A stretch of 64,000 bases of DNA from Peribacillus frigoritolerans (GCF_001636405.1 NZ_KV440950.1:2875712-2939711), one strand, 5' to 3'; shown: positions 37,296 through 47,291, counted from the stretch's first letter. Notes: generated by a model not told the origin, from the sequence alone. A program made the numbers and translations.

Positions 37296-38753
37296 ATGAC
37301 AGTTATCAATGAAGTAGAAACGTTGAAAAATTATATCGGTGGCAAATGGGTTGACTCCACAACTTCGAAACATGAACAAGTGCCTAACCCGGCAACAGGA
37401 GAAGCATTGGCAATCGTACCCCTTTCAACAAAGGAAGATGTAAACCAAGCGGTGCAGGTTGCTAAAAAGGCGTATAAAGAATGGAAAAAGGTCGCCGTTC
37501 CAAAAAGAGCTCGCTTCTTATTCCGTTACCAGCAATTACTGATTGAACACTGGGATGAGCTTGCAAAGCTGGTCACTATCGAAAACGGAAAAAGCTATAC
37601 AGAAGCATATGGTGAGGTTCAGCGCGGGATTGAATGCGTGGAGTTCGCAGCAGGTGCCCCTACCTTGATGATGGGAAGTCAGCTTCCTGATATTTCCCCA
37701 GGCATTGAATCTGGCATGTATCGTTATCCAATGGGTGTCGTTGCCGGGATTACGCCGTTTAATTTCCCGATGATGGTGCCATGTTGGATGTTCCCGCTGG
37801 CAATAGCTTGTGGAAATACGTTTATCTTAAAGCCTTCAGAACGGACACCGCTTTTGGCCAACCGTCTCGTGGAATTATTGACAGAAGCCGGTGTTCCGGA
37901 TGGTGTTGTCAATATTGTCCATGGTGCCCACGATGTCGTGAATGGGATTTTGGAACATGAAGACATTAAAGCGGTATCATTTGTGGGATCCCAGCCTGTC
38001 GCAGAGTATGTATACAAAACGGCAGCTGCCAATAAAAAACGTGTCCAGGCTTTATCGGGAGCAAAAAATCATTCGATCGTCATGCCTGATGCAGATTTGG
38101 ATAATGCGGTAACGAACATAACGAATGCAGCCTTCGGATCTGCAGGCGAGCGCTGCATGGCTGCGTCAGTGGTTGTTGCGGTGGGAGAAGTGGGAGATAC
38201 GCTCGTTGAGAAATTAAAGGCTGCAGCGGATAACATCAAGATTGGAAATGGAATGGATAAGGACGTTTTCCTGGGACCTGTAATCCGTGATACTCATAAA
38301 AAAAGAACAGAAAAATATATTGAAACCGGGGAAAAAGAAGGAGCTGTCCTCCTTCGTGATGGCAGGAATGAAGGCGATCAGGAAAAAGGCTATTACGTTG
38401 GACCGACATTATTTGATCATGTAAAAACAAACATGAAAATATGGAGTGATGAAATTTTTGCTCCTGTCTTATCCATAGTACGAGTTAATACTCTTGAAGA
38501 AGCAATCGAATTGACCAATCAATCCGAATTTGCCAATGGTGCCTGCCTCTATACGGATAGTGCAAAAGCCATCCGGGAATTTCGCGAAGAAATTGATGCA
38601 GGGATGCTTGGCATTAACCTTGGGGTACCCGCGCCAATGGCATTCTTTCCATTTTCCGGATATAAAAGTTCGTTTTATGGGGACCTTCATGCGAATGGGA
38701 AAGACGGCGTGGAATTTTACACCAGAAAGAAAATGTTAACGGCAAGATACTGA
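37296..38753 (+). CDS. mmsA: Methylmalonate-semialdehyde dehydrogenase (CoA-acylating)
   Basis: 485 residues from the ATG at 37296 with GGAGGG upstream. It is an ALDH closely resembling B. subtilis Iol[34 protein letters not shown] and the catalytic Cys in [10 protein letters not shown]. It lacks the catalytic Glu of hydrolytic ALDHs, as expected for CoA-acylating enzymes. It converts malonate or methylmalonate semialdehyde to acetyl- or propionyl-CoA, CO2 and NADH. The aminotransferase 70 bases downstream makes beta-alanine breakdown the most likely route; no inositol genes are near. Confidence 0.9.
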   Translation: MTVINEVETLKNYIGGKWVDSTTSKHEQVPNPATGEALAIVPLSTKEDVNQAVQVAKKAYKEWKKVAVPKRARFLFRYQQLLIEHWDELAKLVTIENGKSYTEAYGEVQRGIECVEFAAGAPTLMMGSQLPDISPGIESGMYRYPMGVVAGITPFNFPMMVPCWMFPLAIACGNTFILKPSERTPLLANRLVELLTEAGVPDGVVNIVHGAHDVVNGILEHEDIKAVSFVGSQPVAEYVYKTAAANKKRVQALSGAKNHSIVMPDADLDNAVTNITNAAFGSAGERCMAASVVVAVGEVGDTLVEKLKAAADNIKIGNGMDKDVFLGPVIRDTHKKRTEKYIETGEKEGAVLLRDGRNEGDQEKGYYVGPTLFDHVKTNMKIWSDEIFAPVLSIVRVNTLEEAIELTNQSEFANGACLYTDSAKAIREFREEIDAGMLGINLGVPAPMAFFPFSGYKSSFYGDLHANGKDGVEFYTRKKMLTARY

Positions 38754-38824
38754 TAGGAAAAAGGGGGTCGGCGCAATTTGTGGTCGGCCTTCCTTTATAC
38801 ATTATTTTAGGAGGAGTGTAGCTT

Positions 38825-40165
38825 ATGCAGGTTGAAAAACAGGGTAAGGATCTTAAAGCGATGGATGGTAAATATGTGTGGCATCATATGAAAGGGGCTG
38901 AACCCATCCCTGGTGCAATGGTGATTAAAAACGGGCAAGGAGCATGGATTACGGATGTTGATGGGAATCGCTTCCTGGATGGGATGTCTGGTTTATGGTG
39001 TGTCAACGTCGGTTATGGCCGCACGGAACTGGCTGAAGCAGCTTACGAGCAGCTGAAGGAACTTCCTTATGCTCCTTTAACGAATAGCCACATCCCGGCT
39101 ATTAAGCTAGCGGAGAAATTAAATGAATGGCTTGGTGGGGATTATGTGATTTTCTTCTCTAACAGCGGTTCAGAAGCCAATGAGACGGCCTTTAAAATTG
39201 CGCGGCAGTATCATCAGCAAAAGGGTGAACATGGACGCTATAAATTCATTTCGCGTTATCGCGGCTATCATGGCAATTCAATGGGAGCCCTGTCAGCTAC
39301 CGGGCAGGCACAGCGAAAATATAAATATGAACCTCTCGCCCCAGGGTTTCTTCATGTATCACCGCCAGATTCTTACCGAAATCCAGAGGATGAAAGCGGT
39401 GAAAAAAGTGCAGCGGAAATTGAACGTACCATTACATGGGAGCTGAGCGAAACGGTGGCTGCGGTCATCATGGAACCAATCATCACCGGGGGCGGAATTT
39501 TGATGCCGCCCGATGGATATATGAAACGTGTCAATGAAATTTGTGAGAAAAATGGTGTCCTTCTCATTTCGGATGAGGTCATTTGCGGGTTCGGCCGTAC
39601 TGGTAAGAAATTCGGATTTATGAACTATGATGTAAAACCAGACATCGTAACAATGGCTAAAGGAATCACGAGCGCTTATTTGCCATTATCCGCTACAGCC
39701 GTCAAACGTGAAATTTATGAAGCGTATATTGGCTCAGACGTTTATGACCGCTTTCGGCATGTAAATACATTTGGCGGCAATCCTGCTGCCTGTGCCGTCG
39801 CTTTGAAGAATATTGAAATATATGAAAATGAAAAACTAATAGAACGGTCCAAGGAGTTAGGGCTACGCTTTCTGCAAGAGTTTGAAGAAATCAAATCTCA
39901 TCCCAATGTTGGGGATGTACGCGGGAAAGGTTTGTTGGTAGGCATTGAACTAGTGGAAGATAAACTGACCAAACAGCCGATCGAACTTTCCAAAATCAAT
40001 AAAGTCATTGCTTCATGCAAAGAAAAGGGGCTGATCATAGGGAAAAATGGCGATACAGTAGCAGGTTTCAATAATATCCTGACTCTTGCTCCCCCACTTA
40101 GTATAACTGAAGAGGATTTTGCATTCATCATAGCGACGGTAAAGCGAACGTTAGCTGAACTATGA
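38825..40165 (+). CDS. Class III omega-aminotransferase (beta-alanine:pyruvate type)
   Basis: 446 residues of the class III, PLP-fold I family. PLP sites are FFSNSGSEANETAFK, LISDEVICGFGRTG (Asp) and the Schiff-base Lys in TMAKGITSAYLPLSA. AGGAGGAGTG precedes the ATG. Together with mmsA it can turn beta-alanine into malonate semialdehyde, then acetyl-CoA. Related enzymes use taurine, GABA or other omega-amino compounds, so the amine donor is inferred from the neighbour. Confidence 0.87.
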   Translation: MQVEKQGKDLKAMDGKYVWHHMKGAEPIPGAMVIKNGQGAWITDVDGNRFLDGMSGLWCVNVGYGRTELAEAAYEQLKELPYAPLTNSHIPAIKLAEKLNEWLGGDYVIFFSNSGSEANETAFKIARQYHQQKGEHGRYKFISRYRGYHGNSMGALSATGQAQRKYKYEPLAPGFLHVSPPDSYRNPEDESGEKSAAEIERTITWELSETVAAVIMEPIITGGGILMPPDGYMKRVNEICEKNGVLLISDEVICGFGRTGKKFGFMNYDVKPDIVTMAKGITSAYLPLSATAVKREIYEAYIGSDVYDRFRHVNTFGGNPAACAVALKNIEIYENEKLIERSKELGLRFLQEFEEIKSHPNVGDVRGKGLLVGIELVEDKLTKQPIELSKINKVIASCKEKGLIIGKNGDTVAGFNNILTLAPPLSITEEDFAFIIATVKRTLAEL

Positions 40166-40260
40166 AAATAAAGTGAAAAAACTGAATATTCAACGATTTC
40201 ACGCATGTGCCTGTTGATACACATAACTTGCTTTTTAAATGAGGCTGATACGTCAGTTTT

Positions 40261-40292
40261 AGCGCCGTTCGGAACTTTGAACGGTGCTTTTG
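40261..40292 (+). terminator. Terminator of the mmsA-aminotransferase operon
   Basis: AGCGCCGTTC / GAACGGTGCT (one G-U pair) around GGAACTTT, followed by TTTTG. Confidence 0.8.
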
Positions 40293-40452
40293 TCTATGAT
40301 CAAGGAAGAATAAGAGGTAAAGGAATCTAGTAGAAATTAAAGGCGATATTTTGGAATCGTTTTCCTTGCTTAGTTATAGCGGATGTTCGAAAATGGAATG
40401 ATAAGGAGTAGTGATAGAATATCTATATTATCCGGCAGAAGAGGTGAGGGAC

Positions 40453-41067
40453 ATGAATAATGAAGATATAACAAAAAAATTAACATTACATATCCCAGAA
40501 ATTTTAGGGAGTGGGAATTTTTCAAAGTATGCTGTATTGGTACCGCTAATAGAGAAAGAAGATGGAATTCATGTTCTTTTCGAAGAGCGTTCACACAAAC
40601 TGAGGAGGCAGCCGGGGGATATATGTTTTCCGGGCGGGAAAATAGACAAGCTGGATCATGATGAACAGGCTGCTGCCCTAAGGGAAACATATGAGGAACT
40701 TAATTTGCGAAAAGAAGATATCGAAAACGTCTTTCCGATCGATTATTTGGTATCTCCATTCGGGATGATTGTCTATCCTTATGCAGGATTTGTTCGGAAC
40801 CATAAACGGATAATACCTAATCCAGCTGAGGTAGAAACCATTTTTACGGTCCCGCTTTCCTTTTTCATGGAAAAACCCCCAGAAATTTATCATGTCGAAT
40901 ATAAAGTGGAACCGCATGCAAACTTCCCCCATGATTTAGTCGTTGGCGGGGAGAATTATAAATGGCAGCCAAAACAGATGGAAGAGTATTTTTACTTATA
41001 TAATGGTCGGGTAATCTGGGGAATGACAGCGAAAATCCTTACCCATTTTATTGAAATTCTTCGTTAG
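40453..41067 (+). CDS. Nudix hydrolase, CoA pyrophosphatase type
   Basis: 204 residues from the ATG at 40453 with GAGGTGAGG upstream; the upstream in-frame extension lacks a site. The Nudix box runs GGKIDKLDHDEQAAALRETY then EEL, preceded by RRQPGDICFPGGK, the pattern of the YeaB/NudL coenzyme A diphosphatases. It would cleave CoA or acyl-CoA to 3',5'-ADP and phosphopantetheine derivatives. Monocistronic. Confidence 0.85.
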   Translation: MNNEDITKKLTLHIPEILGSGNFSKYAVLVPLIEKEDGIHVLFEERSHKLRRQPGDICFPGGKIDKLDHDEQAAALRETYEELNLRKEDIENVFPIDYLVSPFGMIVYPYAGFVRNHKRIIPNPAEVETIFTVPLSFFMEKPPEIYHVEYKVEPHANFPHDLVVGGENYKWQPKQMEEYFYLYNGRVIWGMTAKILTHFIEILR

Positions 41068-41161
41068 ACCCTTCTAAAGCACCTTTTTTTTTCGGTCTAT
41101 TTCTATTAAGCTTTAATTATGGTAAAAGTTAGGTTTTTAATAGAAGCGGGGGGATGAGTGG

Positions 41162-41959
41162 ATGAAGTATAGTTTTGAAGTACTTGAAAAAGAACGGGAA
41201 ATGGCAATGGCTGCACTAGTCAACTTTAATGAAAACCGCGAATACTATGATGAAACCAAAGATCAGGAACTTAAGCTGTCATACTACAAAGATGGTTCCT
41301 TGGACCGGGAAAGATTGAAGGACCTACTTGTGGCAACCCATAAAAACCAGCTGAACTACTCACCGCATCGTCATGTTTACCCATGGGTGGACATACAGGA
41401 AAATGGCCAGCTAAAAAGTCTGTATTCCGGTAAAGGGATGGATCCTGCACAAGTGATTGAGGAAGATATCCGTATACTGGAAGTGTTGTCAAGAGGTATT
41501 GAATCAACAAATTCGGAGAATATTCTCGTTAATTGTGAACATGTAGTGCCTCAATCATGGTTCGATAAAAAAGAACCGATGAGGGGGGATTTGCATCATC
41601 TGTTCGCCTGTGAACCAACGTGTAATAGCAGCCGGAGTAACTATCCATACCATGATTTTGAGGATTATATCCCTGAAAGATCGGCTGCCGGTATAAAAGC
41701 GGGATGCGGGAAATCAGATGAAAGTAAATTCGAGCCCGAATACGGAAAAGGGATCGTGGCGAGGGCAACTTTGTATTTTTTACTCAGATATGAGGGAATC
41801 ATCGATAGCGGCAAAATCGACTTGGCACTGCTTTTGGAATGGCATCGGCTTTTTCCCGTGAGCACTTATGAAAAACATAGAAACCTCGCTATACATGAAA
41901 TGCAGGGTAATCGTAACCCATATATAGATTTTCCTGAAATGGCAGAGAATTGGAATTAA
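41162..41959 (+). CDS. Endonuclease I family nuclease (HNH-type)
   Basis: 265 residues. The catalytic block is NCEHVVPQSWFDK followed by MRGDLHHLFACEPTCNSSRS, matching the beta-beta-metal core of endonuclease I and the B. subtilis Bsn ribonuclease. Those relatives are normally secreted, but here the N-terminus (MKYSFEVLEKEREMAMAALV) has no signal peptide. The long helical N-terminal region (~1-110) is unlike the small periplasmic enzyme. It may be cytosolic or released by another path. DNA or RNA cleavage is expected. Confidence 0.82.
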   Translation: MKYSFEVLEKEREMAMAALVNFNENREYYDETKDQELKLSYYKDGSLDRERLKDLLVATHKNQLNYSPHRHVYPWVDIQENGQLKSLYSGKGMDPAQVIEEDIRILEVLSRGIESTNSENILVNCEHVVPQSWFDKKEPMRGDLHHLFACEPTCNSSRSNYPYHDFEDYIPERSAAGIKAGCGKSDESKFEPEYGKGIVARATLYFLLRYEGIIDSGKIDLALLLEWHRLFPVSTYEKHRNLAIHEMQGNRNPYIDFPEMAENWN

Positions 41960-41970
41960 AGTAGGGCATA

Positions 41971-42014
41971 AAAAAGAGGATTGAAGCTGCAGTGAAAGCT
42001 TCAATCCTCTTTTA
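41971..42014. terminator. Bidirectional terminator between endonuclease and lactonase genes
   Basis: AAAAAGAGGATTGAAGCT pairs with AGCTTCAATCCTCTTTT around GCAGTGAA; A and T runs flank the stem on both sides, serving the two converging genes. Confidence 0.85.
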
Positions 42015-42021
42015 TTATGGA

Positions 42022-43080
42022 TTATAAGAATTTTACGCAAACAGGGAAGGGAACTTGAACATCCTTTTGCAATAATGTTAATTTTCCGTCATGTTCATTC
42101 CGGGCATATAGCGTCAAGTTTCCTGATTGTTCATTAGAAGCAATCAGAAATTTTCCGCTAGGGTCCAATGAAAAATCACGCGGCCAATGTCCTTCGGTGG
42201 AAACCAGCTGCACGAATGCCAGTTTGCCTGTTTCTTGATTGATTTCGTAAACGGCAATACTATCATGTCCGCGGTTTGCGGCATATATGAATCTCCCGTC
42301 ATCAGAAATATGAATGGCGCTTCCTTGGTTATTTTCCTTGAAATCTTCCGGGACGGTCCGTACCGTTTGCAATTCAGAAAAACTACCGGTTTGACTATCG
42401 AAGCTCAAAACAATCACTTCTGGTACAAGTTCTGCCATGACATACGCAAATTTACCGTTTGGGTGGAAGGTCAGATGCCGTGGTCCGCTGCCGGGAGTAA
42501 CAGATAAGCTGTTTACTTCTTCCAAAACCCCATTATGTATTTTATAGGTTATTACTTTATCTATTCCGAGGTCGACAACAGCAATGAACCTTTCATCCGG
42601 GGTGAAACCAGCGAAGTGGGTGTGTGCTTTTTCCTGACGTTCTTCATTCGGTCCATGCCCTTCATGTTGAACAGTTGATGATACAGGCAAAGGTGTCGCA
42701 TCGTCATGAAGCGGATATGATTCAATCACGCCTTCTCCATAACTGGAAGTGACCAAAACCTGTTTCTTGCTGTCGACACTTATATGGCAGGAAGAGCCAT
42801 TTGGTGTAAGTTGTTTGCCTAAGAAGGTAAGCTCACCTGAATCTTCATTAATCGAATAGGCTGAAACTCCACCGCTGCCCGCTTCTTTTAAAATGGCGTA
42901 GAGATTCTTTTTGTCCTGGCTGATGGCGACATAAGTCGGATCGGTCAATTCTGCTGCAAGAACCGGTGTGCTGAGCTTTCCTTCTGCTGCATCTAAAGTA
43001 AATCTGTAAATACCTTCGCTGTTTCCTTTTGTGTAAGTGCCTATGTATCCAATGATGTTCTGTTGATCATGTTTTGCCAT
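42022..43080 (-). CDS. pgl: Lactonase, seven-bladed propeller (6-phosphogluconolactonase type)
   Basis: 352 residues from the ATG at 43080 with GGAGG upstream. Beta-propeller repeats are spaced through the protein (YGEGVIESYPL, LTFHPNGKFAYVMAEL, AIHISDDGRFIYAANRGHDS, DFSLDPSGKFLIASNEQSGN). This is the YkgB/Pgl family, which hydrolyses 6-phosphogluconolactone in the oxidative pentose-phosphate pathway. Monocistronic. Confidence 0.85.
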   Translation of the reverse strand: MAKHDQQNIIGYIGTYTKGNSEGIYRFTLDAAEGKLSTPVLAAELTDPTYVAISQDKKNLYAILKEAGSGGVSAYSINEDSGELTFLGKQLTPNGSSCHISVDSKKQVLVTSSYGEGVIESYPLHDDATPLPVSSTVQHEGHGPNEERQEKAHTHFAGFTPDERFIAVVDLGIDKVITYKIHNGVLEEVNSLSVTPGSGPRHLTFHPNGKFAYVMAELVPEVIVLSFDSQTGSFSELQTVRTVPEDFKENNQGSAIHISDDGRFIYAANRGHDSIAVYEINQETGKLAFVQLVSTEGHWPRDFSLDPSGKFLIASNEQSGNLTLYARNEHDGKLTLLQKDVQVPFPVCVKFL

Positions 43081-43203
43081 ATTTATCTCCTCCAACAAAG
43101 AATTGTGTTTATTTTTATTTTAACATAGATGATGCGCATATATCCTTTTCCCGTTTTATGTTGAGTCGGAACCTTTTTCTTTTGAAATTTTTTGGGGTGA
43201 TAA

Positions 43204-43227
43204 GAAAAAAAACCCGCCTAGCGGGTT
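43204..43227 (-). terminator. Terminator of the adenine deaminase operon
   Basis: AACCCGC / GCGGGTT with a CTA loop and nine A on the plus strand, giving a U run on the minus strand. It starts within the stop codon region of the gene. Confidence 0.85.
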
Positions 43228-44983
43228 AATTTAAATCGACTGGCTTTGAAGCTTCGATGGGTATATGCCTAAACTCAGAAACGGAAAATAAACCCTGATC
43301 CGTCAGTTTGATTTCAGGGATGACTGGTAGCGCCAAGAAGGCAAGTGTAAGAAAAGGGTTGAAATGCCTGTTAGCACCGAGTTTCAATAAGGCTTCATCG
43401 ATGTGCTTCAATGAATGGACCACATCCATATAATTGCACTCACTCATCAATCCAGCTATTGGAAGGGGAAGGGAAGCTAGTATTTCCCCATTTTGGATTA
43501 CAGTCAATCCACCCTGCATTTTTTTGATTTCCTTAGCTGCCAGAAGCATATCCTGGTCATTCGTTCCGGCAATGATCAAATTATGTGAATCATGGGCTAC
43601 TGTCGTGGCAATGGCTCCTGATTTCAACCCGAGCCCTTTGACGATTCCCAGGCCCACTTGTTTGGTCATATGATGCCGTTCAATAACAGCAAGTTTTAGA
43701 TGATCAACATGTTCGGAGAACTGAAATAGACCATCATGATTAAGTGTGACCGGTTCAATCGAATGCTTTGTAATCAAGCTGTTTGGAGTTATCTCAATAA
43801 TATTAGCGAACTCATTTTTAAAAGGTATCGCGAAATCATCTCCGGTTATTTCATTAAATTGAACAGAGTGCTTCAACCCGTCGGTAATAACCTGTTTCTC
43901 ATCAGCTGGATAGTTAAGCAATCGATTACTTTGTACCATAAGCTTTCCATCTTTGAAGACCGAATGGAGGATGACTGAATCAAGATCATCCAGTAGTAGG
44001 AAGTCTGCCTTGTATCCAGGTGCAATTGCACCATGTTCCTTTAATCCAAAGCATTCTGCTGCATTAATGGTCGCCATTTGAATGGCGGTAATTGGCGGGA
44101 CACCTGTTTCTATGGAAAGTCGAACGTTGTGATCGATACTTCCTTCAGAATCTATATCATCTAGGTGCCGGTCATCGGTGACGAATAAACAACGGCGGGA
44201 GTTCTTCTCATTAATAACTGGAATCAGGTTAATTAAGTCTTTGGCGACGGTTCCTTCCCTGATCATAAGATACATTCCTTTACGCAGTCTTTCTTTTGCC
44301 TCTTCCGCTGTAATGCATTCATGATCTGTTTTAATGCCTGCACTTAGATAAACATCGAGCTGTTGTTCAGATAATCCAGCTGCATGACCATCGATGCTTT
44401 TGCCCAGTCTGTTTGCATCGTATATTTTTTGCAGCATATCCTCATCTGTATGTGAAACGGCAGGGAAATTCATTACCTCGGCTAAACCAAGCACTCTCGG
44501 GTTTTGATAAAAGGAAATTAAATCTTCACTTTTTAAGACAGCACCAGAATGTTCAAACTCCGTAGCAGGTACACAAGAGGGCATCATGAAGTAAAAATCA
44601 AAAGGAAGTTGATCGGATTGTTCAATCATATATTCCATGCCCTTTTTGCCAGAAACATTGGCAATTTCATGAGGATCTGCAACGATGCAGGTCACACCAT
44701 GTAAAAGGAGGATTTTTGCAAGTTCATAAGGCCTGACCATCGATGATTCTATATGAACATGGCCATCTATGAAGGAAGGGCATACGAATTTTCCTGAAGC
44801 ATCGATTTCCGAAGTACCCTCATAACGCCCAATTCCAGCAAAATAACCATCGGCGATCGCAATGTCGCCAGTATAGATATCACCATTGAATACATCTATG
44901 ATTTGCCCGTTCTTAATGACGCAATCTGCAGGTGTTCTTCCTGTTGCAACGTCAATTCTCCTTTTAAGCAAGTTTTTTTTCAT
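43226..44983 (-). CDS. ade: Adenine deaminase
   Basis: 585 residues from the ATG at 44983, eight bases after AAAGGGG; the ATG six bases earlier is too close. It is an amidohydrolase with metal ligands in SFIDGHVHIESSMVRP and VADPHEIANV, later TDDRHLDDI, and the family-specific C-terminal domain (GLVKGLGLKSGAIATTVAHD-type text). It deaminates adenine to hypoxanthine. It lies 29 bases after guanine deaminase, so the two are probably one purine-salvage or nitrogen-scavenging operon. Confidence 0.9.
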   Translation of the reverse strand: MKKNLLKRRIDVATGRTPADCVIKNGQIIDVFNGDIYTGDIAIADGYFAGIGRYEGTSEIDASGKFVCPSFIDGHVHIESSMVRPYELAKILLLHGVTCIVADPHEIANVSGKKGMEYMIEQSDQLPFDFYFMMPSCVPATEFEHSGAVLKSEDLISFYQNPRVLGLAEVMNFPAVSHTDEDMLQKIYDANRLGKSIDGHAAGLSEQQLDVYLSAGIKTDHECITAEEAKERLRKGMYLMIREGTVAKDLINLIPVINEKNSRRCLFVTDDRHLDDIDSEGSIDHNVRLSIETGVPPITAIQMATINAAECFGLKEHGAIAPGYKADFLLLDDLDSVILHSVFKDGKLMVQSNRLLNYPADEKQVITDGLKHSVQFNEITGDDFAIPFKNEFANIIEITPNSLITKHSIEPVTLNHDGLFQFSEHVDHLKLAVIERHHMTKQVGLGIVKGLGLKSGAIATTVAHDSHNLIIAGTNDQDMLLAAKEIKKMQGGLTVIQNGEILASLPLPIAGLMSECNYMDVVHSLKHIDEALLKLGANRHFNPFLTLAFLALPVIPEIKLTDQGLFSVSEFRHIPIEASKPVDLN

Positions 44984-45012
44984 ATTCATAACCCCTTTGG
45001 CCATATATCCGG

Positions 45013-45480
45013 TTAATATTTCACTTTTTCCGTATTGGTTTCCCATGTTCGGAATGGTAAATCGTGGTCATTAAAAGACAATTGTCTCATTTTAATTGTG
45101 CGGTTTTCCATTGGCAGGGCAAGTTCTTGGTAGATAAAGTGATCATCAAAGCCAATAACTGCAGCGTCTTCTTTAGTGCATGCGTAATAAATGGCTTTTG
45201 GACGTGCCCAATAAATAGCACCGATGCACATGGGGCATGGTTCGCAGCTAGTGTAAATTTCACAATCTGTAAGCTGGAAGCTGTCGAGATTCCTGCATGC
45301 ATCACGAATCGCCTGTACCTCGGCGTGCGCTGTAGGATCGTTGGCCGTTGTCACATTATTACATCCTCTGCCCACGACTTTGCCATCTTTTACGATAATA
45401 GCACCAAAAGGACCTCCGTTCTTAGCCAGTACATTTTCATTTGCAAGCCGAACGGCCATTTCCATGAATTTTACATCCAC
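45013..45480 (-). CDS. guaD: Guanine deaminase, GuaD
   Basis: 155 residues from the GTG at 45480, seven bases after AAGGGGTG; an upstream ATG overlaps that site. Zinc ligands are in NDPTAHAEV (His, Glu) and TSCEPCPMCIGAIYWARP (two Cys). Length and sequence follow B. subtilis GuaD, including the C-terminal swap segment ending EKVKY. It deaminates guanine to xanthine and releases ammonia. First gene of the ade operon. Confidence 0.92.
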   Translation of the reverse strand: MDVKFMEMAVRLANENVLAKNGGPFGAIIVKDGKVVGRGCNNVTTANDPTAHAEVQAIRDACRNLDSFQLTDCEIYTSCEPCPMCIGAIYWARPKAIYYACTKEDAAVIGFDDHFIYQELALPMENRTIKMRQLSFNDHDLPFRTWETNTEKVKY

Positions 45481-45524
45481 TAAAAAACACCCCTTCATCT
45501 ATTACTAACCAAAAAGTGTTAATG

Positions 45525-45542
45525 TTACGTTTTTTAACGTAA
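45525..45542. promoter_or_regulatory. Operator-like inverted repeat ahead of guaD
   Basis: TTACGTT-TTTT-AACGTAA, seven-base perfect arms, about 45-60 bases upstream of the guaD start. An AT-rich -10-like segment on the minus strand (TATATT) lies just beside it. It could be an operator for a purine or nitrogen regulator; the protein is not known. Confidence 0.5.
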
Positions 45543-45711
45543 ATATAATAAACAATATACCATATGTCTGGGGAAACAGAATACCATTTTCTGAATATAA
45601 AGAAAAATCAATTTATGGCGTGCGATCGAAAGGATTTAAAAGAATTTTTACAAATAATTATAAAACTGATATTGTTAGAAGAAAATCATTAGAATTATGA
45701 AGGTGATATGC

Positions 45712-46614
45712 ATGGGTTTTTTGGGAGTTCTATTACCGATATTCGGTATATTTGTTTTAGGTTTCATTGGTCAGAAAAAGTTTAATCTTGATACAAAATC
45801 GATTTCCACGATGGCATTATATTTAATGTCACCTTTTCTCGTGTTCCGGACTTTTTATTCCGCTGAATTTACGATTAATTATTTTTACCTGTTCTTATTC
45901 ACGATTGTACTTTGCCTTTCTCTCATACTGGTAGTCTATATTATATCTTTTTTTCGCAATTATACAGTCACTGAAACAAGCGGCATGATATTGGCATCGG
46001 CATTCATGAATAACGGGAATTACGGTACACCCGTCATTTTCCTGTTATTCGGAGCCGCAGGACTCGATTATGCAATCATCCTTATGGTGGGACAGCAGTT
46101 AGTGATGTGCACGATCGGCATTTATTTCGCAGCAAAGGGCAGTCCTGAAGGAAACGGAGTTCAAACAGCAATTAAAGCGGTATGTCGAATGCCAATTGTT
46201 TATGGAGCTATTGCAGGAACAGTATTTCAGTTCGTGAACATACCTTTAAGCAATTCGGTTATGGAAGCTATTAATCTTGTTGCAAACGCAGCGATCCCAA
46301 CAATCATGATTACACTGGGAATGCAGCTGGCCAACATTTCCCTGAAAAAAATTGCCTATCGAAAGCTATCAGTTTCGCTACTTCTTAAACTTGCCGTTTC
46401 ACCAGCAATTGCCTTCCTGTTATCACTTGCCTTGCCAGTGGGTGAAATGGTCAGGCATATCATGATCATCGTAGCTGCCATGCCAACGGCGGCCAACACT
46501 ACAATGTATGCGCTCCAATTCAATACAGAGCCTGAATTCGTTTCAAGTGCTACATTCATCAGTACATCATTAAGCCTGATTACGCTTCCCATCATCTTTT
46601 TCTTTGTATTATAG
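45712..46614 (+). CDS. AEC-family membrane transporter
   Basis: 300 residues from the ATG at 45712, after AAGGTGAT. Ten hydrophobic segments in two halves with the AEC pattern (LPIFGIFVLGFIGQKKF, ASAFMNNGNYGTPVIFLLFG, TIMITLGMQLA). The family (auxin efflux carrier/malate permease type) exports organic anions. It is divergent from the ade-guaD operon, and its substrate is unknown. The 46615-46880 stretch after it has no clear gene. Confidence 0.85.
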   Translation: MGFLGVLLPIFGIFVLGFIGQKKFNLDTKSISTMALYLMSPFLVFRTFYSAEFTINYFYLFLFTIVLCLSLILVVYIISFFRNYTVTETSGMILASAFMNNGNYGTPVIFLLFGAAGLDYAIILMVGQQLVMCTIGIYFAAKGSPEGNGVQTAIKAVCRMPIVYGAIAGTVFQFVNIPLSNSVMEAINLVANAAIPTIMITLGMQLANISLKKIAYRKLSVSLLLKLAVSPAIAFLLSLALPVGEMVRHIMIIVAAMPTAANTTMYALQFNTEPEFVSSATFISTSLSLITLPIIFFFVL

Positions 46615-46880
46615 AAGATTATGATTCTAATTATGTGGGCAAACTTATCATAAACACGAATCGGACGTTTCCTATCCAATAAACGAGATCCAGACTAATG
46701 ATAGGCATTGCCCTTGATGACCAAATCTTGGGCTAGGTACCCATCGCGGTACATGAACTTATGGCCTTTATTTAGGTATTGATGAAAAAATGATTTCAAC
46801 AATTTCATTTTAATATTAAAGAGTAGCTTATTAAACTGGCGTTAAGTATTTTAATGCCAGTATTTGATTGGAGGGGTTTT

Positions 46881-47291
46881 GTGTTCCAGACTAAAATTAA
46901 ATTGAATAATCCTGGAAAGATTGATGCCATACTAAAGGAAATCGTCCTGAAAACCTTTGAAGAAGCACTGGAAGAAAAACTCTTGCTATGCATGGAGTGC
47001 GGAGATGTCGATTTTTATATCGCGTATTCAAATAATGAGGAACTTCAAGATGCGATTAATGAAAACTTTGAAATTGATGAATGTGGTGAAATCATGAAAA
47101 TAGATGAACATCAGGAACTTATGGATGATTTATACGATTATTTCTTGATCATACATAAGGAAAGTGATTTGTTTGATTTTTTTCCAGCAGGTCCATATAC
47201 CCACAATGGGGGAATTCATGAATCAGATACGGATATGCTGGCGCCAAGGGGTTTGTATTCAGCACCATTTGAAGATGCGATAAAGGAATAA
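46881..47291 (+). CDS. Small acidic protein of unknown function
   Basis: 136 residues from the GTG at 46881 with GGAGGGG upstream. Very acidic and without membrane segments or signal peptide. Notable stretches are LLLCMECGDVDFYIAYS (two Cys) and the C-terminal FPAGPYTHNGGIHES. I do not recognise a family. Terminated by its own hairpin. Confidence 0.75.
   Translation: MFQTKIKLNNPGKIDAILKEIVLKTFEEALEEKLLLCMECGDVDFYIAYSNNEELQDAINENFEIDECGEIMKIDEHQELMDDLYDYFLIIHKESDLFDFFPAGPYTHNGGIHESDTDMLAPRGLYSAPFEDAIKE

Noticed and set aside
46640..46760. Minus-strand fragment reading MYRDGYLAQDLVIKG
   Set aside because: Looks like an amidohydrolase N-terminus but stops after 19 residues; too short to call a pseudogene.
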